Shown: positions 33,689 through 46,187 of the stretch, piece after piece
Position numbering within the stretch: the stretch's first letter is position 1
How the letters are laid out: the number at the start of each line of letters is the position of its first letter
NCBI RefSeq assembly: GCF_030373265.1
Contig: NZ_JAUCZC010000002.1
Span: 124,001 to 188,000, forward strand
Source: Blastomonas sp.
Lineage (GTDB): Bacteria; Pseudomonadota; Alphaproteobacteria; Sphingomonadales; Sphingomonadaceae
Direction: 5' to 3'
DNA length: 64,000 nt
Notes under the pieces: generated by a model
Told to the model about the DNA's origin: nothing
Database searches by the model: none
The model's input: the letters and a program-made list of their open reading frames with translations, nothing else
Made by a program: the position numbers and the translations under genes

Positions 33689-36600
33689 ATGCGGTTCAAG
33701 CGGCTCAAGCTGAGCGGCTTCAAGAGCTTCGTCGAACCGGCCGAACTCAGGATCGAGCCGGGACTGACCGGCATCGTCGGCCCCAATGGCTGCGGCAAGT
33801 CCAACCTGCTCGAGGCGATCCGCTGGGTGATGGGCGAAAGCTCCGCCAAGTCGATGCGCGGCGGCGGCATGGAAGACGTGATCTTCGCCGGAACCGCCAC
33901 CCGCCCGGCACGCAACTTCGCCGAGGTTGCGCTGCTCACCGAGGTCAGCCAGCCGGTGCTGGCGGCGGTCTCGGTCGAGGACGGCGAACTCGAAGTGGTC
34001 CGCCGGATCGAACGCGGCGCGGGCAGCGCCTATCGCGCCAACGGCCGCGACGTGCGCGCCAAGGATGTCGCCTTGCTGTTCGCCGATGCCGCCACCGGCG
34101 CGCACAGCCCGGCCCTGGTCAGCCAGGGACGGATTGCCGCCGTCATTTCCGCAAGGCCAGCCGAGCGCCGCCAGATGCTCGAGGAAGCCGCCGGCATCGC
34201 GGGCCTTCATGTCCGCCGCAAGGATGCCGAGCAAAAACTGCGCGCGACCGAGGCCAATCTCGAGCGGTTGCAACAGGTGCTGGGCGACATGGAGGCGCGT
34301 GCGCTCACGCTGGCCAAGCAGGCACGCGCCGCCGAACGCTATCGTGCGCTCAGCCGCGAGATCGCGGTCGCCGAAGCGCGTGCGCTGTTCGCGCGCTGGC
34401 GGTCTGCAGCCGAGGCAGCCAAGCAGGCGCGCGACGAGGCGGCCGCAGCAGAGGCACAGGTCCATGCCGCACATCAGGCCCAGACCGACGCACAGGCCAG
34501 CCAGCGAACCGCGATCGAGACGCTGGCGACCGTCCGCACCACGTTGCAGACCGCGCGCGAAACCAGCCAGTCGCTGGGGCACCAGCTGACGACGCTGACC
34601 GCAGAGCGCGATGCCGCGACGCAGCGGCTGGCCGATCTTGACCGGCAGCAGACACGCATCTCCGAGGACAGCGCGCGCGAGGACCGGCTCACCCACGATG
34701 CCACCGCCGCGCTCGAGCGGCTTGAGGCCGAAAACGCGCGCGTCCAGTCGGACGTTGCCGGCGAAGAGGCACGCGGTCCGGCGCTGGCCCAGGCGCAGGA
34801 TGGTGCCGAACGCGCGGTGCGCGAGGCGGAGGTAGCGCTCGCCGAGGCCCGCGCCGAGCTGGCGCGCGCCGATGCCGACATCAAGGTGGCAGACGCCGCC
34901 CTCGTGACCGCGCAGACGCGCGAACGCCGCGCAACCGAAGAGCTCGACCGGACCCGCGCGCAGCTTGCCAACCTTGGCGATGCGACCGCGCTGGCCGGGC
35001 TGCGCGACGAGGCGCTGGCGGACTGCGCCCGCGCGACTGCGGATCGCGAGGCCGCGGCCAGGGCGCTGGCCGAGGCGCAATCGGGCCGCGACGCGCTGGT
35101 ATCGGCCCGCGATATCGCCCAGTCCGATCTCGCCACCTTGCGCGCGGAGACCAACGCGATGGTCCGCGAGATCGACGCGCTCGCGCGCGACCTCGCCAAA
35201 CGGTCGGGCAGCGGCGACCGCGCGCTTGATCAAGTGGAGGCCGACAAGGGCTTCGAGAAGGCGCTGGCGGCGGCCTTGGGGGACGATCTGGCCGCGGTCA
35301 TCGGCGATGCCACGGGCGACGGGCATTTCTGGACCGGGTGTATTGATGTGCCCGGGCATGGCACTTTGCCGGAAGGTTGCGTCTGGCTGAGCGATCATGT
35401 CCGCGCGCCTGGTGCGCTGCACGCCCGGCTGGCGCTGATCATGGTGTGCGACACCGATACCGGCCAGCCGCTGGATGCTGGCATGCGGCTGGTCACCCGC
35501 GATGGGCGGATGCGGCGCTGGGACGGTTTCGTTTCGTCAGGCGACGGCGCGGGCGCTGCCGAACGGCTCGAACGGCGCACCCGGCTGACCGAGCTCGAGG
35601 CGGCTCGGCCCGCGCTCGAAGCGAGCGTGCAGTCCGCCGAAGCAATGCTGTCCGAAAGCCAGCAGCGGCTTGCAGATCTGCAGACCCGGATCGCCTCCGG
35701 AACCGCCGCGCTCAACGCCGCCGAGGTCGCCGAACGCCAGGCGCTGCGCGACCGCGACCAGGCCGAGCACGCGCTCACCCGCGATGCCGAGCGCCGCGAC
35801 GATCTGGCCGAGCGGATCGAGCGGTTGAGCCAGGACGCTGCTGCGGCGCTGACCGAGCACGCCGCAGCGCAGGCAGCGCGGGCCGCCCTGCCCGATGGCG
35901 CCGCGCAGCGTGAGCAGGTGACCCTGCTTGCCGAACGGACACAGGCTGCGCAGACCGCGTTGCGCTCCGCCCACGCCGCACTGGCCGCACAGGGTCAGGC
36001 GCTGGCCGCGCTGCGCGAGCGCCGCGCCACGGTGCGCGCCGAGATCAGGGGCTGGCAGGGCCGCTCAGGCGAGGCGGCGCAGCGGCTGCGCGACATGCAG
36101 ATGCGCGCCGCCGAACTCGCCGCTGAGCGCGAAGCCATCGTCGGAAAGCCTGAGGCGCTAGGCGGGCAGATTGCTGCTCTGGAGCAGGCAGCGAACGCGG
36201 CGCGCACGAACCAGGCGCAGGCCGAGATCGACGCGGGCGATGCCGAAAAGGCACTCGTCGAAGCCGAACGCATCGCCGCCGCCACTGCCGAAACCCTGGC
36301 GCTGGCGCGCGAGCAGCGCGCGGGCGCAACGGCGCGCGCCGAGCACCAGGACCAGCGCCGCATCGAGCTAGCCCAGGGTTGCGGCGAGCGCTTCCAGTGC
36401 CCGCCCCCGGTGTTGCCCGAGCGCTTCGGCTTCGATCCCGCCGACATCGACAGCGCAGAGACCGAAGCTTCCGAGCATGACCGTCTGGCACAGGCCCGCG
36501 AGCGGCTGGGCGCGGTCAACCTGATCGCCGCCGACGAACTCGCCACGCTGGAAACCGACATGGCGACGATCCGCGCCGAGCACGACGAGCTGGTCGAGGC

Positions 36601-37132
36601 GATCGCGCGGCTGCGCGGCTCGATCGGCGCGCTCAACCGCGAGGGGCGCCAGCGGCTGCTCGCGGCCTTTGCGGCGGTGGATGGGCATTTTCGCGAGCTG
36701 TTCGCGCGGCTGTTCAACGGTGGCAAGGCGCATCTCGAGCTGATCGACAGCGACGATCCGCTGGAGGCGGGGCTCGAGATCATGGCGCAGCCGCCGGGCA
36801 AGCGGCTGTCGTCGCTGACGTTGCTGTCGGGCGGCGAACAGGCACTGACCGCGGTCGCGCTGATCTTCGGCCTGTTCCTCACCAACCCGGCCCCCATCTG
36901 CGTGCTCGACGAAGTCGATGCGCCGCTTGATGACGCCAATATCGACCGTTTCTGCGACCTGCTCGACCACATGGCCCGCCTTACCGACACCCGCTACCTG
37001 ATCGTCACGCACAACGCGGTGACGATGAGCCGCATGCACCGGCTGTTTGGCGTGACGATGATCGAACAGGGGGTGAGCCGGCTGGTGTCGGTGGATCTGG
37101 GCGGCGCTGTCGATCTGCTGGCGGCGGAATAG
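33689..37132 (+). CDS. smc: Chromosome segregation protein SMC
   Basis: The ATPase of the chromosome-organising SMC-ScpAB complex. It has 1147 residues, the usual length for alphaproteobacterial SMC. The Walker A motif is GPNGCGKS at residues 31-38. Long Ala/Arg/Glu/Gln-rich heptad stretches at about 170-490 and 640-900 form the antiparallel coiled coil. The hinge at about 510-640 begins near LEKALAAALGDDLAAVIGD. The ABC signature is LLSGGEQALTAVAL (about residue 1045) and Walker B is ICVLDEVDAPLDD (about 1070). The start is at MRFKRLKLSGFKSF. Extension further upstream is possible but looks like linker. Confidence 0.97.
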   Translation: MRFKRLKLSGFKSFVEPAELRIEPGLTGIVGPNGCGKSNLLEAIRWVMGESSAKSMRGGGMEDVIFAGTATRPARNFAEVALLTEVSQPVLAAVSVEDGELEVVRRIERGAGSAYRANGRDVRAKDVALLFADAATGAHSPALVSQGRIAAVISARPAERRQMLEEAAGIAGLHVRRKDAEQKLRATEANLERLQQVLGDMEARALTLAKQARAAERYRALSREIAVAEARALFARWRSAAEAAKQARDEAAAAEAQVHAAHQAQTDAQASQRTAIETLATVRTTLQTARETSQSLGHQLTTLTAERDAATQRLADLDRQQTRISEDSAREDRLTHDATAALERLEAENARVQSDVAGEEARGPALAQAQDGAERAVREAEVALAEARAELARADADIKVADAALVTAQTRERRATEELDRTRAQLANLGDATALAGLRDEALADCARATADREAAARALAEAQSGRDALVSARDIAQSDLATLRAETNAMVREIDALARDLAKRSGSGDRALDQVEADKGFEKALAAALGDDLAAVIGDATGDGHFWTGCIDVPGHGTLPEGCVWLSDHVRAPGALHARLALIMVCDTDTGQPLDAGMRLVTRDGRMRRWDGFVSSGDGAGAAERLERRTRLTELEAARPALEASVQSAEAMLSESQQRLADLQTRIASGTAALNAAEVAERQALRDRDQAEHALTRDAERRDDLAERIERLSQDAAAALTEHAAAQAARAALPDGAAQREQVTLLAERTQAAQTALRSAHAALAAQGQALAALRERRATVRAEIRGWQGRSGEAAQRLRDMQMRAAELAAEREAIVGKPEALGGQIAALEQAANAARTNQAQAEIDAGDAEKALVEAERIAAATAETLALAREQRAGATARAEHQDQRRIELAQGCGERFQCPPPVLPERFGFDPADIDSAETEASEHDRLAQARERLGAVNLIAADELATLETDMATIRAEHDELVEAIARLRGSIGALNREGRQRLLAAFAAVDGHFRELFARLFNGGKAHLELIDSDDPLEAGLEIMAQPPGKRLSSLTLLSGGEQALTAVALIFGLFLTNPAPICVLDEVDAPLDDANIDRFCDLLDHMARLTDTRYLIVTHNAVTMSRMHRLFGVTMIEQGVSRLVSVDLGGAVDLLAAE

Positions 37133-37146
37133 GTTGACGCAAGGAG

Positions 37147-37164
37147 TTTATGTAGTTACATAAA
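37147..37164. promoter_or_regulatory. Probable BrnA operator upstream of brnT
   Basis: Perfect inverted repeat with 8-base arms, TTTATGTA and TACATAAA, around a GT centre. It ends 12 bases before the brnT ATG, in a locally AT-rich stretch. BrnA antitoxins repress their own operon, so this palindrome is the natural autoregulatory site. The AAAGG at 37162-37166 overlapping its right arm is the brnT ribosome-binding site. Confidence 0.7.
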
Positions 37165-37176
37165 GGCCGGTTGTCG

Positions 37177-37449
37177 ATGAACATCGAGTTCGACAAAACC
37201 AAGCAACGGGTAACGCTCGCGGAGCGAGGGTTGGATTTTGCTCGGTTCGGTGAATTGAACGACGGCCCGACATTTACTCAGCAAGACACCCACTTTGATT
37301 ATCCCGAACCGAGATTTCAGACGTATGGACTGCTGGACGGGCGCTTGGTCATGGCAGCCTGGACACCCATAAGAGGTGGTGTCCGCGTCATTTCGATGAG
37401 GAAATGCAATGAGCGAGAACAGGCAAAATTCAACGGCCGACTGGGATGA
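37177..37449 (+). CDS. brnT: BrnT-family ribonuclease toxin
   Basis: Toxin of a type II toxin-antitoxin pair with a RelE-like fold that cleaves RNA. The protein has 90 residues from the ATG at 37177; a TTG two codons upstream is also open. Family landmarks are the opening NIEFDKTKQRVTLAERGLDFARF (the usual EFDxxK..xNxxKHG.xF pattern), a central GLLDGRLVMAAWTPIRGG strand pair, and the C-terminal RVISMRKCNEREQAKF, equivalent to RxISxRxAxxxE. The His of the common KHG motif is Arg here. Its end overlaps brnA by 41 bases. Confidence 0.88.
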   Translation: MNIEFDKTKQRVTLAERGLDFARFGELNDGPTFTQQDTHFDYPEPRFQTYGLLDGRLVMAAWTPIRGGVRVISMRKCNEREQAKFNGRLG

Positions 37450-37693
37450 CGATGATCTGCCGGAATGGACCGACGATCAATTCGATCGCGCAGAGTTCCG
37501 AATCGGCGGCAAACTCATCCGTCCCGCCGATGGCACCCTCACCAAGCCTGGCCGCCCAAAATCCGACAACCCCAAGCAGCAGGTAACCCTGCGGCTGGAC
37601 AGTGCGGTGCTCGAAGGCTTCCGCGCCACGGGCCCGGGATGGCAGAGCCGGATCAACGCGGAATTGCGCAAGGCGCTCAAGCTCGACGGCTGA
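37409..37693 (+). CDS. brnA: BrnA-family antitoxin
   Basis: Antitoxin and autorepressor paired with brnT. The protein has 94 residues. An acidic N-terminus (DWDDDDLPEWTDDQFDRAEFR) binds and masks the toxin. The C-terminus is a ribbon-helix-helix-like DNA-binding unit with GRPKSDNPKQQVTLRLDSAVLEGFRATGPGWQSRINAELRKAL, the diagnostic BrnA segment. Toxin first, antitoxin second with overlapping reading frames is the normal arrangement for this family. The likely binding site is the palindrome at 37147. Confidence 0.9.
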   Translation: MSENRQNSTADWDDDDLPEWTDDQFDRAEFRIGGKLIRPADGTLTKPGRPKSDNPKQQVTLRLDSAVLEGFRATGPGWQSRINAELRKALKLDG

Positions 37694-37853
37694 CCAGCCC
37701 CGTTCGCCGCAGCCGTTGCGCTGGCGGCAGCAACGATATCACCGTTCGTGGGTATGCTTTGGAAAGCCAATTTCTGGTGTCCGCAGCCGCGTCCATTTTT
37801 CCTGCAAGGAATAATCTGGGGTGAGCCTTGGGCCAATCGTGCTAGGCGCAACA

Positions 37854-39989
37854 ATGACCCCAACACCGCACGACGCAAATGATCCGGCCCACCCCGAAGC
37901 GCCCGGCGTTGCAAAACCATTCTCTGATGATGATCGCCGCAAACGCAGGCTGCGTATCGCGCGCAATGTCGCCATCGGTGTGCTGGGCACGTTGATTGCG
38001 GTTTGGCTGATCCTGTTCATCACCAAGGGACGGTTCCTCAAAAGCCCGGTCGAAGCGATTGCTTCGTCGATGACCGAGCGCGAGGTTGCCGTAAAGGGTG
38101 ACTTCCAGCTCTATTTCGCGCCATTCAGAATCAAGTTTCTGGCCGAGGGCCTCACCGTATCGAACCCGCGATGGGCCACGCGTCCCTATCTGTTCACTGC
38201 GCAACGGGTGGACACCCGCATCGCGCCGCTGTCGGCATTGTTCGGCAACTGGCGCCTCTACTGGCTCGACATGACCGATGCCGCGGTCGATCTGGAATGG
38301 AACGAGGCACGCACCGCGAACACCTGGACCTTCGACAACAGCGGAGACGCCGAACCTCTCGAGCTACCGACGATCGATCGCGCGTCATTGCGCGACACCC
38401 AGGTCCGTTACCGCGATCCGGTGCTGCAGCTGCTGACCGATCTCGATTTCGCCTCGGTCGTCTCCAACGACGCCGAGATTGGCGAAGCGGTGCGCTTCAC
38501 CGGCGACGGCACGTTGCGCGAGACCCCCTTCACGCTCAAAGGGGCGCTGCTGACCCCCGATGCGACGGTGCAGCGCGGCCAGAACAAGCTTGAGCTGCAG
38601 GCGCGTGCGGCCAATAACATCATCGACATCGCGGGCACCCTGCCCAGCCTTGCCGATATCGAGGGCGTACCACTGGCGACCAAGGCGCGTGGGCGCAATG
38701 CCGCTGAACTGCTCGCCATCATCGGGGTTGTGATCCCGCAGACGCGCAAATACCAGCTCAATGCGCAACTCGTGAAGGAAGGCCGCTACTATCGCTTTAC
38801 AGACCTGAAGGGCACGTTTGGCGCGAGCGATATCGCCGGCAAGTTCACGGTCGATATGGGCCGCGAGCGGGTCCACATCGATGCTGACCTGGCGACCAGG
38901 ACACTCGACATCATCGATGTGTCGCCGTTTATCGGTTACAACCCTGACGTCGTCGCCGCGCGCGGAGTGCAGGCTGCGGCCGCCGCCAGCGGAGCGGCTC
39001 CTGCCCGGCTGCTGCCCAATGCCACCCTGCGCGCCGAAGGGTTGCGCGCCTTTGACGCCGATGTGCGCTACACTGCGGCAAAGCTGCGGTCGGACGCCAT
39101 CCCGCTGAGCGACCTTTCGGTCACCGTCGGTCTCGACGACGGTATGCTCAAGCTGTCTCCCTTCGCGCTCACCATGGCGCGTGGCAAGCTGACCTCCGAT
39201 ATCGCGATCGACTGGCGCCGCCGCCCGGCGCGCACGCAATATGACATCCGCCTCTCCCCGACCCCGCTGGCGCAATTGCTTGGTGGCTTCGGCGTGGCGG
39301 AAGCCGGAACGACGGGAACGGTCAAAGGCCGCGTCCAGCTGACCGGCGATGGTGACACGCTGCACGATTCGCTCGCCACGTCTACCGGGCGCATGGCGTT
39401 CGTCATTCCCAAGGGCACGTTCTGGACCCGCAACGTCCAACTGGCCGAGCTCGATTTCGGAACGTTCGTGCAGAAGATGTTCGAGGACAAGCTCAAGGAC
39501 CCGGTACAGATCAACTGCGGGCTCGTCGCGTTCACCGTCCGCAACGGGGCGGCGGCAGCCGATCCGATCCTGATCGACACCACCAAGAACGTCATCACCG
39601 GACGCGGCGGTTTCAGCTTCGACACCGAGCAGATGGATGTCGCGTTTCTCGCCGATGGCAAGAAGTTCAGCCTGATTTCGGGGCAATCCCCGGTGCAGAT
39701 CGGCGGCACGTTCTCGACTGCGAAGCTCAACGTGATCAGCCCCGAGCTGCTGACCCGCGCCGGCGCCGGTCTGGGGCTGGCGGTTCTTGCCGCACCGCCA
39801 GCTGCTCTGCTGGCATTCGTTGACGTAGGCGATGCCAAATCGGCTGACTGCGGACCGGTGTTGCAGGGCGCGAGAGCCGCCGGCCAGCGCACCACCAAGG
39901 GCAAGCCGCGCGACGATGTCGGCACCGGCAAGGCCGCCACGACCGAAGAAGAGCGGCCCAAGCGCAAGAAGTTTCTCGGCATCTTCTGA
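37854..39989 (+). CDS. AsmA-family protein
   Basis: A 711-residue inner-membrane-anchored protein with one N-terminal transmembrane helix (about residues 38-58, VAIGVLGTLIAVWLILF) and a long periplasmic part with the beta-rich repeated groove pattern of AsmA/TamB/YhdP-type lipid-transport bridges. Landmarks are the N-terminal GDFQLYFAPFRIKFLAEGLTVSNPRWA and the C-terminal LAELDFGTFVQKMFEDKLKDPVQINCGLVAFTVRNG, the typical AsmA_2 domain. A Lys/Arg-rich tail ends the protein. It may move or organise phospholipid or outer-membrane components; the exact role is unknown. Start ATG at 37854; upstream codons look non-coding. Confidence 0.85.
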   Translation: MTPTPHDANDPAHPEAPGVAKPFSDDDRRKRRLRIARNVAIGVLGTLIAVWLILFITKGRFLKSPVEAIASSMTEREVAVKGDFQLYFAPFRIKFLAEGLTVSNPRWATRPYLFTAQRVDTRIAPLSALFGNWRLYWLDMTDAAVDLEWNEARTANTWTFDNSGDAEPLELPTIDRASLRDTQVRYRDPVLQLLTDLDFASVVSNDAEIGEAVRFTGDGTLRETPFTLKGALLTPDATVQRGQNKLELQARAANNIIDIAGTLPSLADIEGVPLATKARGRNAAELLAIIGVVIPQTRKYQLNAQLVKEGRYYRFTDLKGTFGASDIAGKFTVDMGRERVHIDADLATRTLDIIDVSPFIGYNPDVVAARGVQAAAAASGAAPARLLPNATLRAEGLRAFDADVRYTAAKLRSDAIPLSDLSVTVGLDDGMLKLSPFALTMARGKLTSDIAIDWRRRPARTQYDIRLSPTPLAQLLGGFGVAEAGTTGTVKGRVQLTGDGDTLHDSLATSTGRMAFVIPKGTFWTRNVQLAELDFGTFVQKMFEDKLKDPVQINCGLVAFTVRNGAAAADPILIDTTKNVITGRGGFSFDTEQMDVAFLADGKKFSLISGQSPVQIGGTFSTAKLNVISPELLTRAGAGLGLAVLAAPPAALLAFVDVGDAKSADCGPVLQGARAAGQRTTKGKPRDDVGTGKAATTEEERPKRKKFLGIF

Positions 39990-40003
39990 TCCGAACACAA
40001 AAA

Positions 40004-40042
40004 CGGCGGCGCCAGGAATATCCTAGCGCCGCCGCTTTGTTT
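40004..40042. terminator. Bidirectional intrinsic terminator between the AsmA gene and katG
   Basis: A stem of nine GC pairs (CGGCGGCGC / GCGCCGCCG), one C-A mismatch, then AGGA/TCCT around an ATA loop. AAAAA precedes and CTTTGTTT follows it, so U-rich tails form on both strands. It separates two convergent genes 67 bases apart. Confidence 0.85.
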
Positions 40043-40056
40043 CAGGTCAGCAAGGC

Positions 40057-42336
<2,280 letters not shown>

Positions 42337-42505
42337 TCACCAGAGGTTAAGCCCAAGCCGCCCGATTTAGAAAACCGATTTTTATGATCTATGTTAGTGA
42401 CAAACTAGATCAGGCGGGGCCGAGGTGCAGGTTTGCTGTTGTTTGAATCGCCCTGCGCGACCGGGCGCTGGCACGTTCACAATCGCGGCCAGATTTGGTG
42501 ATCAG

Positions 42506-42796
42506 TCAGGCTGCGTCGCGAGTTACAGAAAGACGAAGGCCAAGGGCGGAAACGACAGCCAACAGCGTTTCCAATGTCGGATTTCCATTTTCTGACAGGG
42601 CATTGTAAAGTGCCTGACGGCCGAGGCCCGTGCGACGGGCAATCTCGGTCATGCCTTTTGAGCGAGCGACATCGCCCAAGGCACGGGCGATTTCCTGAGG
42701 GCTGCCGTCTTCCATCCAGACGTTCAGATAGCTGACGACATCAGCTTCGGATTCGAGGAATTCGGCAGGATCAAAAGCCTTTGTTTCCACTGTCAT
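42506..42796 (-). CDS. HigA-like XRE-family antitoxin
   Basis: A 96-residue helix-turn-helix protein from the ATG at 42796 (MTVETKAFDPAEFL). The HTH reads MTEIARRTGLGRQALYNALSENGNPTLETLLAVVSALG, the standard pattern of addiction-module antidotes that follow a RelE-like killer. It binds the operon promoter and neutralises the toxin encoded upstream. It overlaps that gene by 26 bases on the same strand. An ORF extension to 42832 is not supported. Confidence 0.88.
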   Translation of the reverse strand: MTVETKAFDPAEFLESEADVVSYLNVWMEDGSPQEIARALGDVARSKGMTEIARRTGLGRQALYNALSENGNPTLETLLAVVSALGLRLSVTRDAA

Positions 42797-43148
42797 CTCG
42801 AACCTTCCGTGCGAGTTCCTGTGCCAGTGCAATATCGTGCGACTGGCTATCCTTGTCTCCGCCAGCCAGCAACAGGACGATCGTTTCGCCGCGCATCATG
42901 AAATACGCGCGGTAACCGGGGCCGAAGAACATACGGATCTCAGACACCCCGTCGCCCACTGACTTGCAATCGCCGAAATTGCCGTCTGCCAGCCGCCGCA
43001 GGCGCTTGAGGATACGACTTCGTCCTTCGACGTCGCGCAAAGCCTTCAGCCACTTTCCGAACGGGGCCGTTTGCTCGATGCTATACGCCTGTCCTCTATA
43101 AAGGACAGAATGACTTTCGTCAACTTGGGCGTTCTTGGGCTTGGCCAT
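42771..43148 (-). CDS. RelE/HigB-family toxin
   Basis: A 125-residue addiction-module killer protein of the RelE/ParE superfamily (PF05973-like), a translation-dependent mRNA interferase. Landmarks are FGKWLKALRDVEGRSRILKRLRRLADGNFGDCKSVGDGVSEIRMFFGPGYRAYFMMRGETIVLLLAGGDKDSQSHDI, which cover the whole family core. The normal protein is about 100 residues; here about 22 extra residues (MAKPKNAQVDESHSVLYRGQ) precede the core, with no internal Met to start from. The toxin-then-antitoxin order is normal. It lies 72 bases before the uvrB 3' end on the same strand. Confidence 0.88.
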   Translation of the reverse strand: MAKPKNAQVDESHSVLYRGQAYSIEQTAPFGKWLKALRDVEGRSRILKRLRRLADGNFGDCKSVGDGVSEIRMFFGPGYRAYFMMRGETIVLLLAGGDKDSQSHDIALAQELARKVRDDSGNKGF

Positions 43149-43220
43149 CGGTGTTTCTCCGCAAAGCCAAGCTTATGCATTCCCTCGTCGGCTGTCGCTA
43201 TTTAACGTTTTCAGCCATCC

Positions 43221-45401
<2,181 letters not shown>

Positions 45402-45512
45402 GCAGCAAGATATGCGCAGCGTGGGGGGCAATTGCAATCGCCCGGGCGGCTCTTTAAGGGTGGATGGCAGGACATGCGGTCGCGCATTCATGAACCGATA
45501 CTTGGAGATGAG

Positions 45513-46079
45513 ATGATGAAGGTGTTGCAGACTGTATCGATCCTGGCGCTCCCCCTGATGGCGCTGGCCGCCTGCAGCGGCGGTGGCGCGGACAAGGATG
45601 GCGACGGCACGATCAGCAAGGAAGAGGTTGCTGCCGAAGCGTCGTCGATCAAGTTCAGCGCGGGCGAGTGGGAAAACAAGGTCGAGATCGTCGACGTGAA
45701 GTTCGACGAGAGCAAATTGCCCCCCGAAGCCAAGGGCATGACCGCGGCGATCGTCAAGCAGATGGTCGGTCAGGTGCAGACCACCAAGAACTGCCTGACC
45801 AAGGAAGAAGCTGAAAAGCCGGGCGCGGATTTCCTCGCCGGTGCCGAAAACGACGAGTGCACCTACAAGAAGTTCGACCTGTCGGGCGGCAAGATCGATG
45901 CCGATATCACCTGCAAGGGCGAGGAAGCCGGACAAGAGGGCGATATCAAGCTGACCGGTACCTATACCTCGACCAGCTATGACATGCAGATGGCGATGGA
46001 AATGGCCTCTCCGCAGAGCGGTTCGATGACGATCAAGGCGAAGAACAGCGCCAAGCGCATCGGCGAATGCAAGGGCTGA
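45513..46079 (+). CDS. DUF3617-like lipoprotein with an EF-hand calcium loop
   Basis: A 188-residue lipoprotein. The signal peptide ends in the lipobox LAAC (Cys 21) and is followed at once by a complete 12-residue EF-hand loop, [12 protein letters not shown] (residues 27-38), with oxygen ligands at positions 1, 3, 5, 7, 9 and 12. The rest matches DUF3617: [17 protein letters not shown], the [14 protein letters not shown] cysteine, and a [21 protein letters not shown] cysteine pair. DUF3617 proteins have no known function. The EF-hand so close to the lipid anchor is unusual. The start has GGAG at 45504. It is divergent from uvrB. Confidence 0.8.
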   Translation: MMKVLQTVSILALPLMALAACSGGGADKDGDGTISKEEVAAEASSIKFSAGEWENKVEIVDVKFDESKLPPEAKGMTAAIVKQMVGQVQTTKNCLTKEEAEKPGADFLAGAENDECTYKKFDLSGGKIDADITCKGEEAGQEGDIKLTGTYTSTSYDMQMAMEMASPQSGSMTIKAKNSAKRIGECKG

Positions 46080-46101
46080 ACGCGGTTCATCATGCTTCCT
46101 T

Positions 46102-46187
46102 CATCGTCACCCCCGCGCACGCGGGGGTCCCGCTTTCCTGATTGCCGTAGGCGCATAAGCGGGATTCCCGCGTTCGCGGGAATGACG
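46102..46187. repeat. REP-like element, copy A
   Basis: An ~86-base element built of two hairpins: CACCCCCGCGCACGCGGGGGTCC and GGGATTCCCGCGTTCGCGGGAAT, bounded by CGTCA and TGACG. A near-identical copy lies at 47775-47858. This is the type that often encodes the spurious HSRERGNP / SPPRTRGSR peptide. Its right end supplies the ATG of the serine hydrolase gene. Confidence 0.9.

Noticed and set aside
45402-45935. Upstream extension of the uvrB frame by 178 codons
   Set aside because: It runs through the divergent EF-hand lipoprotein gene on the other strand; UvrB proteins start at MAELVIRRG-like sequence and this gives the normal length.
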